Positions 12,621-27,600 of a stretch of 64,000 nt of DNA are shown here, piece by piece. The stretch comes from Saxidomus purpurata (taxonomy: Eukaryota > Mollusca > Bivalvia > Venerida > Veneridae): positions 50,603,870 to 50,667,869 of the forward strand of contig JAFMSR010000002.1 in NCBI GenBank assembly GCA_022818135.1, written 5' to 3'. The notes under the pieces were generated by a model. That model worked only from the letters and a program-made list of their open reading frames with translations, was not told the origin of the DNA and made no database searches. The position numbers were made by a program, and so were the translations under genes. Every line of letters starts with the position of its first letter. Position 1 is the first letter of the stretch.

Positions 12621-15600
12621 CTAAAAAACAGAGTGAACATCTAAATGTAAAGCCATGATATTATTCCTTATTTTTTTCTTTAGGGTTTGATGTCCATTTC
12701 AACAGTATTTCAGTTCTTTACTGGCAGGAAGCTCATCATACTGAGAATTTACAACTTTCATACCTTAGAAGTCAGGTTGGAAGTTGAGCTAAAAGCGATG
12801 AAATATTCATAAAGAACTGTCTGCCTTTCCTTATTGTGTGAGAAATCATTCAGTGAATCTTAACTAAGTTCTTGTGAAAACTACACAGCTTAGCTTGATA
12901 CTCAATGATTCAAATTGCCACATTGTAACTCAAATTACAATTTCAGATTATAAGTCTCAAACTACAGAGATCTCTCCCTTGCCATGAATGTGTTCATAGA
13001 GATTTGTCTTTAAAGTCAGCATGTTGCATTTTTGCAACAGAATTGTCACCTGCTTGTAGAAACTTAGCTGCACTGGTACGATCATGCTATGTCTTTACCA
13101 GCAAAAACTGGCATTATATTTATAAGTCCAAAAGAATGGAGTCTGAATATGCGAGTAGGGAGCAGCTAACATAATCTTTAATTGAAACATGTTAATATTC
13201 TTCAAACATTGCCTTAAAATTAATGTAAATCAGGAAACTTTAATGTTGCAATAATCATGATATCTTGGTTTACACATTTTCAAGAATCCAAAGATTAAAT
13301 AAATTAGTATAAATTAAGAACTTAAGACAAGAATCTACAGTATTGAACAATGTTATACAGATTCATTGTTACTTTCACTTTGTGATTTGTAACACAAATT
13401 ACATTATTAGCAAACATTATACATTGTAGTTGTATGTACCCATGTGAATGCAAACAATCCAGTTTTAGCATTGAAAGAAAATAACGAAAGAAGCATCACT
13501 TCAACAGGGGGTTATAAAGAGACAGTCATGTGAGTAATAAACGTTCTAATAATACCCCTATTACAGAATCAACAGACGATTCAAGTCCAAGGTCCAGAGG
13601 AGTATGACAAATTCTTATGGAATGCTGGACCAGCCAATATAATTACATGTAAAAGACATGCTAATAATGGTCATAAACTGACAACTGACACATTAATTAA
13701 ACGAAACGTACTGATTTCTATTCTTTTTATGATCTAGCTGGAAAGCTTCATTATTGCCGAAAAAGTCTCCCCTTTCCTTAGTGCTATTACCATACTGGCT
13801 ACATTTATTATTTGCCATATCAGGGATTACAAACGGTTTCTGGATACTGTTTGGTCTTTCGGGCAAATGAACTAATAAAAGATAAAATCATGGAAATGAG
13901 ATGGTCATAGAAGTAAATGACAGACTTTGTAATACAATTTACAATAGAATACCATCATAAAGACCACTCTATTACCAAAGTTTAATTGGCTTCATATTGT
14001 TATCCTAGAACTCAAGTTCACTCTCACATATGGATAAAATCTTCTAGTTTTTGAATTTTGCTCTTTCTTTATAGAAAGTTTACAAAGTATTTTGCATGTA
14101 AGTTTCGGAGTCACTTCATACAGTATATTACATTTTCACAGAAATTTTCATTGAATTCATATTACACTGCTAACATACAGTGTCCTGGAACATTTGAAGA
14201 GGCCTTTCTTAAATACTTTAATTTCTTTCCTGTAAGCATAAATTATAACAGCCTTGTGAAAGAGGAACAATTAAAAATGTTACACTTAATGATCATCATC
14301 AATAAAACTTAAAGAGCTAAAACTATCAAAAGTAACACTGCTCTATCTTTATTTTTCAGGGATCATAATCCCTTAAACTCTGACAGGAACAATTCTCACT
14401 GATGAAATTGATGAGGTTTTGTTCTTTTCAGTGCAGTAGCCACTTATTGTCCACTTTCATGGTCAAAGTGGCATAAAATCCGATTGTCACCCATGCACAT
14501 TTGATAAACTACTTTTCACAGCAGATAAGATTTAAATCCTGCTCCCTCCTAAACGTTTATTCACCTCAATGGTTTCCAAAGAACCCAAAGGAAACAAACT
14601 CTTCCCCAGGGAGGTGAAGACATAAAATTAAGTCGATGTGAAACATAATCTATACTTGACTTTGACACATTATGAAGAAGAAAATCGGCTTGGACATGGC
14701 ATCAGCTGAACAAACAAATAAATTCTAATTGAAGAAGGGGACAAAACTACAGATGTTGCAGTGATTTTGAGCTATAGATGGAAAATAAAATTGACAGGAA
14801 AGTTGTGATTTATTTTCAGGCTAGCAAGGAAATGCTGGTGCCCCAAGCAGCTGTTCTGAGCAAATAATGGTAGACCAACTGTTTCTGTGATCCCTGTAAC
14901 AAATTTAAACAAATACAGATTAAACTAAACTTGCTGGGTATAGAAAATATGAGAATATATCCTGTATGAACACCTGAAACCAACCCAGTCCATGATGATG
15001 ACAGATGGCACTAAACAGCTTTGTCACATCAATGTGATATATACACATATATCTGACACAGATATGCACTCGCAATCATACCCTTAAAGCTGCTGGCTCT
15101 CAGTTACGATGATTTTTTTTTTTTAAATTGACATACATATTCATAAATATAAAACTAAAGGCTAGGATCAAAATATAAGCAAAAATCTAAGTGGGAATTT
15201 GCAGAAATCGATTGAAAATGTCGGTTACAGGGCACCACTACACTAATATGTTTATGTTGACATTTCAAAAGCATTTGCAACACTTTTGAATTTGGTAGCA
15301 TTTTTTTTAAATTTAGAGATATACGTGACAGGAATTTATACTGGAGCCTTTTTATATGACTGTATGTTCTAAAATATGTTATTTACATACAGTTTGAAGA
15401 ACTTAATTTTTTTATCAAAATCTGAGAGCGAGCAGCTTTAATTATTACAAAGTGCATCACAAGCAATTAAACTATGTGTACATGTGTATAAGTTAATAAC
15501 AATGATTGAGAAAAAGCCTTGCTTGTAAGTTCAGACTGGTATTACTGTGACTTTCCTGGGAAATTGCAATTTTATGTCAATTGCTTCTGATCTGTTTCTA

Positions 15601-18600
15601 AAAAAGAATTGTTTCTAAAAAAAGGATTTTTAAATTTGTGTCACAAGATTTGAATGACTTCTTTGAAAACCCTGTATTATATCAGTTTTTTTAAATTGCA
15701 TCAAACTTAAGCCATTATTTACATTCCTGGTTTTTCATGCTACAGACTTATAAAAGACAGATGGTATTTTCAAACTGTGGAAAATTGGATTAAATTGAAT
15801 TCATTATACTGAACAAATCAACATTTGATAAAGGCTGTAACATTTCGGATGAAACCATTAAGCCTAATCCCTGCTTTTGTCAAGATACATTTTACGACCC
15901 TGCCCACGAGGGGCGAAAAAAGATTTCTGAGCCATATATCAGGGTTGTAACTTAACATAGATGATGATCCTGAATAAATTTGGTATCATTCCTTTTGTCC
16001 TTCACTTTTATGGCAACAATTTTATGAGTGAAATGTTCCCATGCATTCTAATTACATTATAAAACTCATTTATTCTCTAATCCCTTTAATATTATCTAAA
16101 GATAAACGCATTTATCTCCACAATCAAATTTTACTGCATGATTTCCGTCAATGTTCTAATACAATTAGATAAAAAACAACAAAAATAGGAAAAAGAACAG
16201 AGAGTGTTCCTAATTTAAATTGCATCAATGTAATCTGTACTTTCAATTAATTTTAAAAAGTATGTGAATTTGAGAAATTAACTGTAAAAATATCAATAAT
16301 ATGACAGATGTTTTAAATTTTAGCCGGTGCAATTGTAATGCTAGTAATTATGTTCTTTATTCCTTCGTAAGTGAATAATCATGCATGGGAAATTTTATAA
16401 TTCATCAAATACATGCACACAACCTTTTAAATTTTACTTTAGATACCTATCGGGAGTAATCACTTAAATGGATTTACCATTGTGTAATACCACAGAAAAA
16501 TGTGGCACAGCTTTTGATTGAACTCTCACATTTCAAATTCATTAAAAAAAAAGAATTAGTTTGCAATATGAGCATCTGTTTGTAAAGGTAACATGATATT
16601 CAAGTATGTAAAGTTGAGATGTAATTCCGATGTATGGAGAGATGGAGAAAAATTCTTCTTTACTTGAAGGTTTTCCATGCTTAATAAATAAAAATAAACA
16701 ACTAACAATAAGAATAAAAGCTATGTTTTTCTTTAAAGAACTTAATTACCATATCAGCAACATGCAATTATCCTAGTTGCTGATCATTTTGGAAACATTT
16801 CTTGGCAATAACTCAAGGTAAATAAACAGAAGATTTGCTGATATACTTTTTATCTGGCTGTTGACTAAAAGCAGTTGCTATTTTTGAGCCTTATTTTTCA
16901 GCCCTATTTTTTAACAATTTAAGACATGTTCTGGCACAGCACCTGAGCTCTATTACCATCCTGCTATTATTGGTATCCCATGTAGAAATCGACTTAATTT
17001 GTAATAGATAAAGCCTCAGGTGTTTGTTTAGGTCTGATTAGTTTTTCACCAATAATATAGAAGTATTTCAAACATAAACAAGTACCCAATTAGTTTTATT
17101 GTCTGCTTCTTTTTAAGAACGCATGCACTGCACTGGCTTAAGACAGAATTAGTAGCATCAATATTTACAAAATGGAGTATCGAACTTGCAACTTCTAAAT
17201 AGACAACATCATGCTACCACCTCATTGCAGGGCTTGGTCAAATAGCTTTCAAAAAGAATCTTTCCATTTTATAAGGTATATTTCATTTTGTATTTGGAGT
17301 TACTCACCCCCATTAACTTCTGCAGAATTTGAATGTAACGAAGGGCCAAAACTCTGCTATAAATAAGTGGATCTGATTGGCAATAGGCATGCAGCATTCG
17401 CTTATCCATGAATACATCCCTGCCACGTTTCAACCGAATCTGATTAACCACTAACCAAGATATTGTTATGTTATGTTATATTGCTCTGGATGTCAAAAAT
17501 ATCTGCATAAAAACTGATTGAACTCAACAAAGAGTCATAACTCTGCCATTAATAAGGTAATTATAACGGTCTTCGAAGTGCATCATTTGCCTAACCATAC
17601 ATATATTCAGACCAACTTTCAAAGAAATCTGATCAACCAGTACCAAGATAAGGTTCTGCCATCTGATGGAAAAATTGCTGTAAACTATAAAGTGATGGAT
17701 GGAAGGACGGACAACATCAAGACAATATCCCCTGCCAAAAGCAGGGGGGGTAATAAACAACTCTCAGATGTGCATTGCCTTTTGTTACCGAGCCGTTTAT
17801 GTTTGAGAGATGCTATCTCTATCTATGCTGTAGCACAAGGATTATATACTAACCTAGAAAAATATTCCCATATAAGTCTTGATTTTTATTTATGATACGC
17901 TGTTTATGGTCAATGTTATATTTTCATATGCCTATCATAATTTCAAATCAAGTTAACGACCATGATATTTGAATTCCCTGTCTAATTTATTTTGATTTAC
18001 GATAGTATCTTAACAAAAGTTACCACCAACAATTCGTCTAATGTGTATTTATGGAAATCGTTCCCCTTAATGGTGGTCTAATTTCCATGGGGTGAATGTA
18101 TTTTACATCTAACACGACAGGAAAAAGATGCAGCTCCTGGTTTATTTGGTTCTTCCCTCCCTCTCTTTTGTATAATAGAAATATATCTGATGGCTTTTCA
18201 CCAAGTTTAGAAGCGTCTTTATGTTTCAAAAAAGATTTTAAAATAACTTTTTGGTGGTGATGACGCACTTAAAGACATAAATTTCGAGATTTTTTTCGGA
18301 ATAAAGCACAGTAAAATTTTACTTCAGACTTTAAAAATCCATGTGATAAAATATGATTTTTCAACTACATTATTTATGAAATAAGTCCATTAAAAACTTA
18401 CTGCTTTTGAAGCATCAAGTTCAAGAGTAAAGACCAGGATTACTTTCAGTTCAGATTTTAGACAATTTTGTTTAGCAAGTGCATAAGTGAAACTCATTTC
18501 TGTGACACTGGCAATGGTTTAGTGTGAAACTAAGCCAGTGAACCACACTGAGGTACAGTAAAACCTCTCCTAACTACACACCCAGATTAAAAACATTTTT

Positions 18601-21600
18601 GTTTTCTTCCCAAAACTGTAGTTACCTGTATCACAAACACAACTTGGTCTTCCATTTAGTTAAGTTTAGTTTAAATTAATTCATTTTATTTGGACTGAGG
18701 AATAATTTCTTGAAACTTATATCAATTATTGTCGATGACTTCTTCCTTGAGTTCTGATCAGTATTTGCACCAAAAGTAGGGATTGTGGAAGTAGCAGTTA
18801 AATGCTCCTGCTGTAATTTGAACCCACAACCTGCGGGTTAAGAGTCTGACGCTCTACCCGTACACCATAGCGCCTCCCTCATTTGAACAGCTTCTCCAGT
18901 TTTACAGGTTGGTCTGTACAGTTTACATATAAAATGACATTTCCTCAAATGAAGAAAGGCTCATTTGATTCATTTCTTACCAGGTTTATATTTATTTTCC
19001 TTCTTGGGTGTGAATCTCACAGATGTCTGACCAAAGGGGCTTCTTTTCATACCAGTAACTCTCTTTAAACTGTCAAAAGCATTCCTTGGGTCATTGTAGC
19101 TCCCAGGGGCTGGCTGTAGGCCCTTTTGGGGTGTAAATCTCTGCAAGCACAAAAGTTTACTAAAATAAAACTGCCATTTAAGAGATGTAATATATATATA
19201 TATTACAGGCACACTTGAGTCTCTGTCCACATGAAATGATCCTCTTTCATCACTATAGTAGATGAACATGAGCACTATACTGATGAACTAAAGTTGGCCT
19301 GTAATTCATTACATGTACATTTCATATGCAAAACTTCAGGAATTGCCTACTTAAGTTTTTTTTTTTTTTAATATTTGTTTTCATTTTCATTTAACAGACA
19401 ACCCTGCAAAGATATTAAAACAGAAAAGATCATGTTGGTTAAAGTACGATTCAAAGGAAATGAGTGGGTCATTTGAAAGCACTGGTTTTCCTTTCCCACG
19501 GGGTTTACTACCTTCAGACAGTGGCGGCAGTCACCTTACCACATCCTGGAAGGCAACACACTGAAACTGGGCTCAAACCAATGACCCTCAATCAGGAAGA
19601 GGTTAAGTAATTACTACGGCAGCTACCTTAACCACTTGATGACAGAGAAGGTAGAGAGACTAGTGTTACACACTTATTCCAACTGTTTTCTTCACTGCAG
19701 TTTGTCTCAAATATAGACTGTTTTTTTTCACATTGTCTGATTGCAACCCTGCTACTGACCATGTCTATGTGAGAAAGTTGGCAGTTCCGTACGAAGGATT
19801 GAAGTCTAGCACTGGTTAGACTATACAGTACTTTCTATAGAGACTTTCAGTTACATCAAGGTCAAGGTCAACAACTTACCTTTGCCTGTGACATGAAAGG
19901 TGGATGTTCCACTTCTATGCCCTCTGTGTTGACCTTGGGTGGCTCAGGATCAAATGTTCCCTTGATTTCATATTTCCCTGGGCCAGGCACAGCCTGTGGA
20001 AAAAAAAATTGTCAAGATTAAAATGTTTGGTTCAGAACAAAAGCAGACATTTTAACTAGTACCATGCCACAGTTCTGATACAGAGCTTGTCATTTTTCAT
20101 AAGGTAAGTAATGTTTCATGTTCACAGGGGTTCTGAACCAGACTTTACAACTGCTGCCAGTGTAGACCATGATCTCATTGAGCGGATACACTGATAATTG
20201 TCTACACTTGCTGTAAAGGTTGAAATTTTGTCATTGATTTATAGACTACAGTCATACACAAAGCATTTTGAATACAAGTGAATGCAAAGATTACCATTAC
20301 TCAATTACAGATCAAATAATATAATAATTAACTATAGGGCACAACCATACCAAAGCTGCCAGTCAAATGTTACAGTTCCAATGGCTAGTTACTCAATGCT
20401 AACTAAAGTAATGTGTTTGGGAACTTCAATTAGAGAAAGGGATCTTTCTCTTACATGGAACCTGTAAAAGAAGCCCCTGTCCCCTCTCCCAGCTGTTACC
20501 TATATTTATATCATGGTTTTGGGTCTACAGTTTTTCGAATTGGAATGTGAACACAGATTGAGGCTTCTAGTACACATGTGGGTAGTAAAGTGCATTACAA
20601 TTCTAACGAAACGATTTAAAATGCACAGAATATAAACAAATCTATTGGAAAAGAAAAACAACTCGAGACCACATAAACACCATGATTTAAACCACTAAAA
20701 CAATTATCCCATCTGATGATTGATCATACTTTAAGACATTATGTAACATCAACATAGACTATCATTTATCGAGAAAAAAAACTTGAGTGATTAAACCAAG
20801 ACAAACTAAAGCATTTGTTTCGATTCTAAATGCAGCCATTAAATGTAAGAGGCCACTACAGAAGAGACATAACTTGTTTCGATTGAAGGAAATAAAGAGC
20901 TTAGTGCATTACAAACAGATTACGCGTGTTTGGAAGTTACGATGAACAATCGTTGCAAGTTTGACAATGTTTACATCGTTTCTTGATTGCTTCGTGAAAT
21001 ATTGTTCCACTTGTTAAATAGTTAAAAGGTTTCAATTTCGTTATGCGCTCTGTCAAATTTTTTGAAAGTATCAAACTTTTGTGTTTATTGCATATAACAA
21101 ATTAACAGACCATAAATCAGTGTATTTATGTGTGATGAGAATCTGATGATACAACAATGCTACAAATAAAATGCACAAGCTCTGTGGGGTGCCACTTGGA
21201 AACTGGTTTAGGTAAACTGTGTCTATGAAATTTTTTCAAAATGGCAACAAACTGCCAACAGAAATCATTTTAGACAAGCTCTGTGATTTATTTGGTACCT
21301 GGCTTGGTTTTATAGGCACTTTTTATCATTTTTTTTCCATGTAACTTTTTTTTTTTTTTTTTTTAAATTTTTATGTTGATACTTTCATCTGGGATTTTGT
21401 CTGGGTTTTTTTCTAAGAGATTGAAAAACTGCATTAATGCCTTGAGATGAAAAAAAATTAAGTGATTTATAAATAAAATTTGATTAAACAAGGAAACTTT
21501 TCAGTTTTCCTGGTTCTGATGAGTAACATATCTTCAGACAGCCGAGAACCACTTATAGCATACAATAGGGGAGATAACCCAGACAATACCTTTTATAGAT

Positions 21601-24600
21601 AAGCCAAAGAGGCCACTCATTTCAAAGGCAATATCAGATCTTTATTACATGTCACGCAGATGTCCCTGCATGCCATAAACACCAACCATCTCTGTGGATG
21701 CCTGCAATGACTCAAGGTTGTGTGACAGTCTGCATGCAACTTGTCAACTTTTTTTCCAAGTGAAGTTTCAAGCTCCATATTCAGTTCAGTTCAACAGTAA
21801 TCTTCCAAGATAGTCTACTGTACATTGGGACATTTTTGCAAAATACACATGCACATTAATGATACTTATTTGAATTGATTTCGATTTAACAGAAAAGGAG
21901 TCATGGCCCTTGACGGAAGTAATATAGAAACAGTTACAGCTAAATTTGTGTAAATAATGAAATAAATCTTATTCAATTATACTGACCCGTTAACTCTCTA
22001 CTTAATAATTTGAAATTTAAAGCAGAAATAAGTTTGTAAAAATACTGTCCCTGTAAGTTATGCAGAAATACCTGAGAAAATATGTGTGTGCAGTGTATCA
22101 TTAATACCTCAAAACAATTTAAAGGGCATTAGCAAATGAGAAATAATTGTATCGAAAGTATACAATGCCTGGAGATCAATCCAGATGCACGGGTAAACAG
22201 GTACCAAAAACAGCTGAGCTAAAAAAAGGAGCCCAAAATCTGTCTGGTCTATGTTATTTATTTCAAGCATTTCGACATTCCAGATTTCACAGGCAAGTTC
22301 TGCACAATTTCAAAAGCAAGTGCCCCACTTGAGCTGTTAATATAAACAAGGGCGCACACCTGGCCATGTTTGACATTCATGTCGGAAATACAGGTAAAAA
22401 CAGATTAGAACCATACAAACAATGGCTACACTTAATCCATGTTGGTTCAAGTACTAATACTTTTGTATCTAAATTTTTTTGACAATATATTTTCAAATAT
22501 AAGAATTGTTTGGTTTTACGTCACAAAATTATCAATAAAATTTTCAACAAAACTCTATTATCCTCAAAGGCTTGATATGTTTGTGAGTGTAAAATAAAAA
22601 CTGAATGTGTGATGGGGAGCACTTAAGAAAATTATGGTTAAAATCACCCTACAAAAAGTAAAGTCTCAGAATAGACTCCTGTATCACGATTTTAACAAAC
22701 AAGATTTAAACAGTATTTGAATCAGTAAATCAAATATCGCACATGAAAAATGCATTAGATTCAAGGATCTCAAGAGCATTTCCTGCAACAACTTGCATAC
22801 AAAAGAGAGTTTTTCAGAGGGATGCACATGTTGATGAAGAAAATTTGTAACTTCTTATTTCGGAAAGAAAACCTTCTAAACACATTTCTAACTTCCTATG
22901 AAAACAATACCATATTGCTTAACAAATGAACAAGACACCACTCATCTGAGTTTTTGCTACTGTCAAATGAAAGTTTGAAAAGGGACATCATTCATACAAA
23001 ATTTAAGGAAGAGCTGAGACACTTGCACTGGACCCAAGCATGAAATTGAACAGACCCTGATGCCCAAGATGAAAATGCTCTGATGACGACAACAGTATTA
23101 ATATTGTGCACCCAGTACATACATTATTATACGTATATAAATTTTCTGTTATACAAAAACCTACTTTTTTCTCCGCATCTTTCATGACAGCATCATGATA
23201 TCTTGGTATGTTAGCATCGTATCTCTGTGATTCTTCCCGCGCTGCATTTACGTTCTCCGCTCTCACAGGTACTTCCATGTAGGGCTCGTACTCACCCGGA
23301 CCAGGACCTGGTTTACCAATAAAATCCATTCTCTTTGAAGTGAGTTTACCAAAATGAACACCTTTGTATGTTTTAGCCGTTTTTGTTTCAGCTGGTTTGG
23401 TGTCCTGAAAAAAAAGAAAAACTACTGAAATGAAAACATGATTTAGTGACTTTAATGTGGCAAACTGCTCACCATATTTATTCCTGTGACCATCTTGGCC
23501 AATGTGTTCTCAGATAAAGAATGGCTGGTTCCCATTACTGAACTAAGCGTAATTGCATGAAGCCTAAAAGTATAAATTTTATAAAAAAAACACATTCTTT
23601 TAATATATGTGAGGCAACATTATGTTATATGAATATTTTTTACAAGTATTGTAAGCATGTTTAATCTGTTGTGTAAAAAGTTTTAGATGCATCATGAATA
23701 GTTTCTGATGTATTAAAAATTCCTACCACTTTTTATGAGTAAATTTTACATATAAGCAGACTTTTTCACAATGGTTATGAATATGTATAGTATATGTTTC
23801 ACATCATGAAATTATATCACCATTTTATAAGTTTTTTGGGAGAAGATTAGGTTAAGGGGCCCATGAGAGGTCAGCAGTCATAACTACTTGAGCTTGGAGG
23901 GAGGGGAGGTTGGGGGGGGGGGGGGCAGGGGGGGGTTGGAGGGGGGAATCTTCATATACAAGCTTCTGAGAACTTGATATTTTTTTAACTGTCAACTGAA
24001 TGACTTGTATTCATTACTCTGGCAAGAAAAAAATGTTGAGGAATTTATAAACGATGAAATGAATGTCGACAATGCAATAACAGTAATGTGATCTATTTTG
24101 AAATACAAAATGTAACTAGGTTTTCAAGGAACATTCTCTCAACATATTCTAATGGTAATCACGTATCAAATGAGACCTGCGAAATTACATGTACCTGCTC
24201 CATCAAAATTCCATGCATTTAGACCATCCTTAAATATAAAGGATACTAATGAATAACGAATATTAATTGGTCTAAAGTGTGTACGAACATTTTTTTATTA
24301 CCACAGATGAAAAAAGAAAAAATGTAAAAACCTCTGGGTAAGTAAGGTTAAGTTAATAATGTAAGTTTCAACTCTAAGTATAAATATATATACATATCTG
24401 CAACAGATTTTCTGTCTTCAGTTAACTCGCTTAATTCGAAAAGAATTTCCTCACACATGGATATCCACAAGACATTTCTTGATCAGATTATAACCATGTT
24501 CTAAACAGAATTTCGCAGAATTCCAGCGAAAAAAAAAACAACATGGCCTATTTCTTAATGAAGTAGACAATGAGGAGGTATAATAAAGCTATTATGTAAA

Positions 24601-27600
24601 TCTGATCTATTCTGTCATTCAGTACCAGTCCTATATAAATGAGCTTTAAACATATCCAAGACCTGTGCTATAATAACTGTTATCGCACAGACATAAGTAA
24701 TATGTCAAATATAAAATAATTAAGCAGTTTTTTAGTACACATACATTCATTTTAATTTCATGACAATGCATTTTACAAAAGGAAGTGGTCTGTTCTATTT
24801 AGAACTTGTTTCGAAACATTTAACTGTGCTGCCAATTGCGTATTTGTTAACTAGAAAAGTGTTTTTATATTCTGTTATGTATTCCTTCCAAATCACATTT
24901 TGCTGAGTCAAGAAAATGATATTTTTTGTTTAAAAAGCAGCACGAAACTCCGTGCAAGTAACGTAAGATTTTGTATTTGTAGAATAGAAGTTACTGTCCA
25001 AAATTATTGATATGGAAATGTAGTGTTTCCACTTGCAAGGCACTCTAAGAAGTAGAGAAGGGTTAACAAAGGGAATGGTGGCATATCCTGCTAAAATGCT
25101 CAAGAAATATCTTCAGAATTATAAATTTCTCTTTTTCCAATCAATAAGGCTATGAATCAAATCAACCAAACATTTCCCAAGAATTACTTAAAAACTTACA
25201 AGAAATTTATCAATGATATTAGATTTATAAGCCATAATTCATAAGATTGTGTATATATTTTAGACATTTGGTGTTGCAACAACTGCAAGTCATGATTCAA
25301 AATAATGATATCTGTCAAATAAAGCGAAAGAGATTTATTTTATTTCCACAGAAATTACACAATATCATTTATACTGAGCCGCGACTCCATCAAAGTATTT
25401 GCATATATACAAAGCTTTCCTCAAAATCTACTTTTGAAGAAATGTACGAAAAGTCATATTTCTTCTGCCGAAGCTGTCACTGTAATTAAAAACGTTAAAT
25501 TTTCGCAGCAACATTTTAATGCAATCTTGTCGACAGAATAAGTGCTTTCAATTAATTTACTAATTTTCTAATTAAATTCGGTGGGAACGATATGGGTACT
25601 AAACCATGATTTGAATTTTGCAAGAACTTCTCATTACTCATTTCAGTCCATCCCCTGGAGAATGATATAAAAGGCAGACAAAAAACATTTAATGCGAAGT
25701 CATTGACTTTGTACATTAACATAATCCCCAGAAATAATCCCCAATATCAATCACTGACACACATAAAATGAATATTTGTAAAACCATTCTGGTAATAAAG
25801 CTTTTGTGTCAAACAGTCATCGTGGTGATGAAATAAACTCAACGGAATGGAATAAAACCTTAGAAATCACATTCACCATGTTTCAGGAATATGAAATATA
25901 AAAGTTCAAAGACTATATGGAGAGCAAACATTAATAAAGCCATCTGCTTCAAGACCTTGTTTTATTTTATACAAATAATAAAAGTATTACACAAGTCACA
26001 AACTAGGTATTTAAGCATCACACCTTAAGAAAGCATTCCTCTGATGTCGTGATCAGGTATGTATCAGTTGCCTCTTACCACAGTACATAATTGTTTTGCT
26101 TTTACAGGGTTCTTCAGACTTTTTGTTTTAGCCTGACTGCCAAACATGTTTTTAAAACTTAAATCAATTGTTCTTTAAACACCATTCGTGATCAAACCCT
26201 TTGCTTATCAAAATGTGAGCCAGCAATTTTTCTTTATTGCTAGTTTTTTTTTGGTACCCATTCACACTGGCACTAGCAGCATCAAGGACAGACCTCATGT
26301 GGCCAGACCAGGATTAGAGTCTACAGTTCTTTGCTCACAACCTCCTCTAAGTCCCTTACCTCAACATGGCTAGTGTTTCAAGACAACCTACCATCCTGAA
26401 CAGTTTAATGCTAACTTATTGCCAAGGATTTTAGGGGACACTGTTGTAAATTACATGAAACTGTTTTGCTGTAAACCCTTGAAATACAATACAGTTGTAA
26501 ATTATTTATCAATAGACTCATGATCATTTAGCACTAAATCGTTGACATGTGTTATTGAAACACCTGAAACAACATGTTTATGTCAAAACACTAGCACTAC
26601 AAAAAATCCCTGTGCTTCTACGGAATCTTTTAATTTGTGTGGACATTGATTTGATTTTCTAGCGATTCAAATATGGAGTAATTTCTTGAGGACAATTTTT
26701 ATCGGTTCCTTCGAGTCTGCTATATTTCCACTAAATTGTTTTATTTGTTGAAGTCAAATACAGTACAAGATAAATCTGAATATTAATACAGCATGAAAAC
26801 AAGAGTTCCCCTATTTTAGGAAAATGATTCCTCTATTTTAGGAAAATAATTCCTCTATTTTAGGAAAATGATTCCTCTATTTTAGGAAAATGATTCCTCT
26901 ATTTTAGGAAAATGATTCCTCTATTTTAGGAAAATGATTCCTCTATTTTAGGAAAATAATTCCTCTATTTTAGGAAAATGATTTATTAGCATTTTAGAAG
27001 TGCGACATTTAGCTATATCCTTAGGCTTAGTTATATGGACATACAGGAACAAAGGTCATAATTTTTATAAGAGGCTCAGGTGATCTTTTTTAAGAGACAT
27101 AGGTGATCTTTATTAAGATATGCAAGTGAACTTTTCTAAAAGACACTGCTGATCTTCTCAAAGAGACACAGGTGATCTTTTTTTTTTTTATTAAAATAAT
27201 TTTCATGAAAGTGCTTCACTCACATGTGTAACGCCATAGAATGCCGGCCCAAGAGAGATATCTCTGTCAGGTGGATCTTGTTTCTTCAGGGTCCCATCTT
27301 CACATTCCTCATACCCAAAGGCTTGCCCCGGGGTCGGGATTGATGGCGCATCAGGTTTTCGATGGAATTTCAACTGACTGGTGACCAGCTGAAAATACAT
27401 TGTGAAATAGATCTCTTGTGACTCACAAAGCTACAATATTCGTCTTAACTATTGTAGGAATTCCGTTTACATGTATAAAATGAAATTGCAAGTTGGATTT
27501 TGTTTCAATGCTAATGATGCTATTAAAATAAGCAATGAAAACTTCATCTACCAGAGCATGCAGTGTATAGTCAAAAGCACTTGTACTTTCTTCAAGTACC

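Larger units (their letters stand above)
12621..18980 (-). other. STPG2 intron between exons 7 and 8
   Basis: This is the longest STPG2 intron identified, about 6.4 kb. It holds the candidate exon at 13693-13871, a pearl-like repeat at about 17260-17760 and a tRNA-like relic at 18797-18873. The rest is AT-rich with no further structure I can support. Confidence 0.6.
23405..27223 (-). other. STPG2 intron between exons 4 and 5
   Basis: About 3.8 kb. It contains a G-run tract at 23897-23947, a 22-bp minisatellite at 26811-26985 and a degenerate repeat at 27065-27186. The remainder is unremarkable AT-rich sequence. Confidence 0.6.
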
